From positions 186,001 through 250,000 of the forward strand of contig JADNRZ010000014.1 in assembly GCA_015501605.1 (NCBI GenBank): DNA of 64,000 bases, given 5' to 3'. Position numbers and translations under genes: made by a program. A model generated the notes under the pieces. That model saw only the letters and a list, made by a program, of their open reading frames with translations, was not told the DNA's origin and did no database searches. Positions 59,332 through 64,000 of this stretch are shown piece by piece. Position 1 is the stretch's first letter. Each line of letters begins with the position of its first letter. This DNA comes from Panaeolus papilionaceus. Lineage: Eukaryota; Basidiomycota; Agaricomycetes; Agaricales.

Positions 59332-60702
59332 TCATGAGACGTCAAGTAACCGTAGAACATTGGCCAGTCGTTCTTTGCGCATGGGGATCCAGAGAATCTC
59401 CCCACTCCCAGCCGTACTCTGTGCAGATACAATGAGACTGTGATCCCTGAACTCGCCCAACAGAGAGCGGAGTGCAGTGTCGCTGGTGGCAATGAAGTTG
59501 TCCCTCGCGCTACTAAATAGGACGTCATACGCCATCCCGTACTGCTGAAGGTCATTTAATGACGCATCTTCAGTCCCTTCAATTGCATCCAGCTGCCTTT
59601 GCCCTAGAAGGGCGAAGAGTTTCTTTGCCTTTTGGGTGACGGATGCCAGAATATGCGAGGCAGCGGTTTCGCTCATCGCAGTAGCGTTCTGGGCGGCGAG
59701 TGTGTCAACCTTTTTGCGCGCCCCGCCTGTATGGGCGCCAGAGAGGGATGTCCGATCCACAAATGCGAGTTCGAAGTCGTATGATGCCAGAGTGGTCAAA
59801 TCGTGCCATAGCCACGCGAAGCCTTTGGAGGATGAGGAAGAGCCCTCTGGTGGTTTTCGGGCAAATATTTCAGAGGAGGTCCAGAGCATCGGTGCGTTGG
59901 TGTGATCTATTGAGGCAATGAGGTGAATCTTAGGGTTATGGGCCAATAGTGAAAGGATGGATTTGGCCTTGGAGTTACGCAAAGGAGCAGCATCTACGTT
60001 GTGGATGATAATAAAAAGGTGCGCTTTTTGTGTCGATCTTGAAAAGAAGTCGTTGATGCGGCTTGCTTGCTTTTCGACAGTTGTGGATGATAAATCGAGT
60101 TTTTGAAGCGCAGGGATGGATTCGATCGAATTGAGGAGATCTTTGAGATGGAAGTCTGGTTGAAAGCCATTACCCACAACGACGTGGCCCCGTTTCGAGC
60201 AGAAGTCCCTCGCAAATCGATTTAGTAGCTGGCGCTTTGACCCAAGTCCGTAGCAAAGGATATTGAAGCCTGCTTGAATCTCACATAGCATGCGAGAAAA
60301 GACTTGTTTGGAATGTTGCTCGGTTGTAACACTTGCTTTAATAGGCTTTAATCCTTGAGACAATGATTTCATGGCTTCTCCGTATTCCTCTGCACTCAGT
60401 GGTAGTACAAGATCTGAGTAGACGTTGGACGAGGTCTGAACGCGTCCTGCCTTGTTCGCCGTGAAGTACGCGTCAAACGCGGTCTGAACAATGATTTTAC
60501 TCTCCTGGTTGTCAGCTGCCTTCCTCTTCCCCTTCCCTTTTGATTTCAGCGAGGGTAATGCATCGTCTTCGGAGCTGCCAGATGCATCATCCTCGGATAC
60601 TGCCTCTAGTTCTTCTTCGACCTCATCCTCTTCTTCTTCGTCTTCCTCGTCTGATGCAACGATATCGTGCTGGTGAAAGTGATTTGTAGAGAGATGTGCC
60701 AT
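59332..60702 (-). CDS. Origin recognition complex subunit 2 (Orc2)
   Basis: Orc2 is a core ORC subunit that helps mark replication origins and load MCM. It is a single uninterrupted exon of 456 codons, starting MAHLSTNHFHQHDIVASDEE. The first ~70 residues are acidic and disordered (EEDEEEEDEVEEELEAVSED, then KGKGKRKAADNQ). The conserved part begins ILCEIQAGFN-like MLCEIQAGFNILCYGLGSKR and continues LLNRFARDFCSKRGHVVVGN. AHLFIIIHNVDAAPLRNSKA, LSLLAHNPKIHLIASIDHTN and PMLWTSSEIF follow. The C-terminal winged-helix part is DNFIATSDTALRSLLGEFRD with HSLIV, ending ERLANVLRLLDVS. The Walker A lysine of true AAA+ ATPases is absent, as is normal for Orc2. The lack of introns is unusual among its neighbours. 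Confidence 0.92.
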   Translation of the reverse strand: MAHLSTNHFHQHDIVASDEEDEEEEDEVEEELEAVSEDDASGSSEDDALPSLKSKGKGKRKAADNQESKIIVQTAFDAYFTANKAGRVQTSSNVYSDLVLPLSAEEYGEAMKSLSQGLKPIKASVTTEQHSKQVFSRMLCEIQAGFNILCYGLGSKRQLLNRFARDFCSKRGHVVVGNGFQPDFHLKDLLNSIESIPALQKLDLSSTTVEKQASRINDFFSRSTQKAHLFIIIHNVDAAPLRNSKAKSILSLLAHNPKIHLIASIDHTNAPMLWTSSEIFARKPPEGSSSSSKGFAWLWHDLTTLASYDFELAFVDRTSLSGAHTGGARKKVDTLAAQNATAMSETAASHILASVTQKAKKLFALLGQRQLDAIEGTEDASLNDLQQYGMAYDVLFSSARDNFIATSDTALRSLLGEFRDHSLIVSAQSTAGSGEILWIPMRKERLANVLRLLDVS

Positions 60703-61459
60703 AGTAGAAGAGAGTCAAGACTCGTTCGACTGATAAATCCAAATTGAGATCACTGCAGGTAAGCGCACAAGCGACAACAACGCGTTGATTGTCCTTGTTT
60801 GCCAACCCCTTCCGTTCATGATCAAGCTGGGCAAATCCATCAACCGGCTTGACTTTTAACCAACGACCAAGGACATTACAAAGTGTCTTGCCATTGCTAT
60901 TCAATCTATAACCTGGAGAAACAGGCTGCTTCAGTCTCTTCCAATCGCGGAGAAATTAGTCTTACTGCCATTCGTTGAGTATTTTTCGCGATTCAAATCC
61001 CTAGTTTGTCCGGACGGGTTCTGCGAAGTACGACGAAATCTGTGTCTTCATTTGCTGCTCAACATCGGGAATTATATCAAGCAATGCGTCCCTATACTAA
61101 GACTCGCGGTAAATTCTCGTCACCCTTGCATCGCACCCCTCAGAGACCATTGGACAGTATCTATTTTTATTTTACTGCATCAATACTGCATTCTATCTGC
61201 GCATATAATCCCTCCTCGATACCGATGTTGCGGCGAATAACGACCGCATTAGCTGCTGTCGCACTCTACTTTTCGCTGAACTGAGGGGGTAGGTATGGTG
61301 TCTCTCTCTCTACAGCCTGTGTTCGCGCTTTCTTTAGACCAGTACAATACACTTGTGCAACCACGCCCCTTGGATTCAACTCCGGAGAATAAGGGATGAG
61401 CACATCTAGAATGCTTAAAAGGCCAGGGTCTGAATTCTGGACTGCATCGAATAATCAGG
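60703..61459. other. Divergent intergenic region
   Basis: Lies upstream of both ORC2 (minus) and the endoglucanase (plus). An AT-rich ATATAAT stretch at about 61203 is a possible TATA element for the endoglucanase. No gene seen. Confidence 0.4.
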
Positions 61460-63147
61460 ATGATTTTCTCTCTTGGACTTGTGCTGGCTCTTCCGTCGCT
61501 CCTGGCTCTGGCAAAGCCCACACCACCACCACCACCACCACCGAGGACATGCCCCACCGAATTGAAGCCTCCAAGGTCTGCCGGAAAGCTTTCCTACGTC
61601 GGCGTCAACATTGCTGGCTTCGACTTTGGATGTGGTATTGATGGTGTAAGTTGTGTTTTAGCATTTTGAGACAAGGTATTTACAGCTTTGTGTTTTAGAC
61701 GTGCACAGCAGCGGGAGCATGGCCCCCTCTCCTCGACTACTACGGTAAGCGTTGGAATCCTTATCCTTGGTTTGCTTTTAAAAGTTGATTTTTATTCAGG
61801 TCACGACGGTGCTGGGCAGATGAAGCACTTCCGCCAGGACGATGGATTCAACACCTTCCGTCTGCCCGTCGGTTGGCAATTCCTCACTGGCGACGTTATG
61901 GGTGGAACCTTGAACGCAACCAATTTTGCCAAATATGACACATTAATGAAGGTATGTTGACGACTACAGCCTTGTAATCCTTGACGTATCTTATAAAAAA
62001 AAATTCAACTGGGTACAGGAATGCCTAAAGACTGGCGCAACCTGTATTATTGATATTCATAACTATGCACGATACAATGGGCAGGTGGGTTTGACCAATG
62101 TCAGAACTAAGAAATCTACTTACTGATGGACTTTGGCAGATTATTGGTCAAGGAGGGCCAGTAGACGAGGACTTTGCCAAGCTTTGGGGCAACATCGCGT
62201 CCCACTACAAGCACGAAGAAAAGATCATGTTTGGAATGTCAGTGACTGCTTTTTTTAACCGTCATACATTCCAACTATATTACAGTATGAACGAACCCCA
62301 TGATGTTCCCGACATCAAAATCTGGGCACACACAGCTCAAAAGGCTGTCACCGCCATTCGCAAGGCTGGGTAAGATATCATCTTAGAAGGCTTTAGAACA
62401 ATATTCTCATTAATTTTCGCAGTGCCACACGCCAAAAGATTCTTCTTCCAGGTAACGGATGGGCGTCTGCTGGTGAATTCATCTCAAGCGGTTCAGCCGA
62501 TGCGCTGAGCAAAGTTACAAACCTTGATGGAAGTACCACCAACCTGATCTTTGATGTGCACAAATACCTCGATTTCGACAACTCCGGAACACACGAGTGG
62601 GTAGTCTTCTCCGCCATCCGTAGCGTGTTCCTCATGATCATTCTAGCGAGTGTGTCACGAACAACATCGAGACGGCATGGGCTCCTCTTGCACAGTGGCT
62701 GCGATGCAACAAGCGCCAGGCTATCAATACCGAGACCGGTGGAGGAAACACTGATTCTTGTGTGAAGTACATGTGTGAACAGATCGCATTCCAAGCTCGT
62801 AACTCAGATGGTGGGTTTACTCGTATCACCTGTCCCCAGCTTATTGAGAGATGCTCACAATTGCCCTTCACTTCAGTCTTCCTTGGTTATGTTGGCTGGT
62901 CTGCAGGAAACTTCGATACTTGTATGTTTTTGGTTCCTCAAACACTTTTTTCATCTCCCTGACTTCCGCCCGTTTCTTCACAGCCTACATCTTGAGTAAG
63001 ATTCTTATGATGCTTGTGATATGATATTCGCTAACATCAGTTTCAGGCGAAGTCCCAACTCTCAATGGCACAGTTTGGGTCGACACTCTGCTCACCCAGA
63101 AGTGTATGTCGCCGAAGTCAGGATCTCAGAAGGGCCCCGTAGCATAG
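61460..63147 (+). CDS. Secreted GH5 endo-beta-1,4-glucanase
   Basis: Cleaves internal beta-1,4 bonds of cellulose outside the cell. The start MIFSLGLVLALPSLLALA is a clear signal peptide, followed by a Pro-rich stretch (KPTPPPPPPPRTCPTELKPP). The catalytic domain starts LSYVGVNIAGFDFGCGIDG, then TCTAAGAWPPLLDYYGHDGA and FRQDDGFNTFRLPVGWQFLT. The acid/base Glu is in MNEPHDVPDIKIWAHTAQ (about 62287) and the nucleophile Glu in INTETGGGNTDSC (about 62736). The end is VFLGYVGWSAGNFDTSYILS, then EVPTLNGTVWVDTLLTQKC. About ten short introns; every junction I traced stays in frame. The closest type is the Trichoderma EG II-like GH5 subfamily 5. No cellulose-binding module is visible; the Pro-rich leader may be a vestigial linker. 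Confidence 0.9.
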
Positions 63148-64000
63148 ACGATACAATGTACACAGGTTATACAACTAGAACAAGCACAAATTCTGTTCAT
63201 CAGGCTTCAGCTGCCCCGCGTCGAGTGAGGTTGAAAGCTTCTTCCTGCGTTCCCTATGTGTTTGTCAGGCTCTGCGACACCTATCTCTCTCTTAAAACCC
63301 TTCCTTCTCGTTCGGCATCCCTATTGAGATTGACAATCTCATCCTTTTCTTGATCTCCACTCTCTGGAAGCACTTTTCGGGTTGGTCAGTATAACACGCT
63401 CTAGCACGTCAACGCTAATCTTGGTTCTGGCTATCTTATAGCATTCAACCACCTTGCGCAGTACGCTCTTTACAACCATCTCAAACAGCCAACCAAGTCC
63501 TCTCAAAGCCATTCCGCACAATGCGTACAGCGCCACGCGTCCCGGCTTTTCATAACTTGGGATATGCTTTACAATGGTCAACTCAGCTTCTGATGTCTCT
63601 TCCTGCTGCAATCGTTGCAACCAGATTCAGCCCGGGACATGAATCCACATTCGACGACCTACAAAATAGTGCTGAAGCTAACATCGCACAGGGTCAACGT
63701 ATTCTTTTTTTTAAAAATAAAATAAAAAACATGTTATTTCTACAGAGTATAACAGATTACATACAACAATGGATAGCAATTACACAGCGTTATAAGAGGA
63801 AAGGCCCCCTAACGAGTAATGTAATGACAAAACTTCGACACCGCGTCATGGAATGGGAGATAACTAGATAGTGATGGTCGTGAACAGGACATTTTGATGA
63901 CTGGGATGACAGAGGTCGTGCTTAGGTGACAGTGTCTTTTGCTTTCTCTTGCTTTCTAACGGGACACCTGCCTAGTGTCGACTTCTGCGGTGGACGATTG
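63148..64000. other. Right edge of the window
   Basis: 3' region of the endoglucanase and further DNA without a recognisable gene. Overlapping open stretches at 63339-63620 (minus) and 63521-63871 (plus) have no domain or splice support. AT-rich at 63705-63740. Confidence 0.4.

Overview
The window is nuclear DNA of a filamentous basidiomycete, most likely a mushroom-forming agaricomycete. The protein genes are cut by many short introns (about 45-70 nt, GT..AG). The gene content is fungal: MSH2, ORC2, DCP1, a PHO89-type phosphate transporter, intracellular GH1 beta-glucosidases, a GH5 endoglucanase and two basidiomycete-type DUF6534 membrane proteins. It also holds a KDZ-superfamily DNA transposon of the kind expanded in mushrooms. 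Genes lie on both strands with short spacers, and there are no operons. I placed exon junctions by hand from splice signals and family conservation, so CDS spans include introns.

Layout. 0-1.2 kb: gene-free DNA with degenerate CGCGT-containing direct repeats, ending in an intron-containing tRNA-Ala(AGC). 1.5-5.6 kb (-): MSH2. 6.1-6.5 kb (+): a small unresolved gene containing a perfect hairpin. 6.7-7.7 kb (-): a conserved-looking hypothetical. 8.1-10.0 kb (+): an F-box protein with a frame problem. 10.3-11.4 kb (+): a serine-rich protein with a C-terminal membrane segment. 11.8-13.6 kb (-): an eroded F-box/LRR-like gene.

14.55-23.14 kb is a complete-looking 8,587-bp KDZ transposon. It has 359-bp terminal inverted repeats that match base for base by eye, and an exact 8-bp target-site duplication. 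All exons of the CxC1-type KDZ transposase are open. Two passenger genes are transcribed away from each other inside it: one encodes a protein with two RNase H1 N-terminal (viroplasmin-like) domains, the other a protein with a GWP motif and a long acidic tail. This is the most interesting object in the window.

24.2-26.3 kb (+): Na+/phosphate symporter. 27.6-30.3 kb (+): Ser/Pro-rich protein with a C-terminal membrane anchor. 30.64-30.73 kb (-): intron-containing tRNA-Gly(GCC). 31.0-33.6 kb (-): long acidic nuclear-looking protein. 34.2-36.5 and 44.6-47.05 kb (+): two paralogous GH1 beta-glucosidases. Between them lie a large ubiquitin-specific protease (37.2-41.9 kb, +) and a small hypothetical (43.1-43.9 kb, +). 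48.3-49.9 and 57.2-58.9 kb (+): two DUF6534 membrane proteins. Between them are a basic hypothetical (50.0-50.7 kb, -) divergent from DCP1 (50.9-53.2 kb, +), then about 4 kb with no recognisable gene. 59.3-60.7 kb (-): ORC2. 61.5-63.1 kb (+): a secreted GH5 endoglucanase.

The genes do not form one pathway. Housekeeping genes (mismatch repair, replication origin, decapping, deubiquitination, tRNAs) alternate with plant-biomass and lineage-specific accessory genes (GH1, GH5, DUF6534, F-box). The F-box-rich, partly eroded stretch at 8-14 kb is where the transposon has landed.
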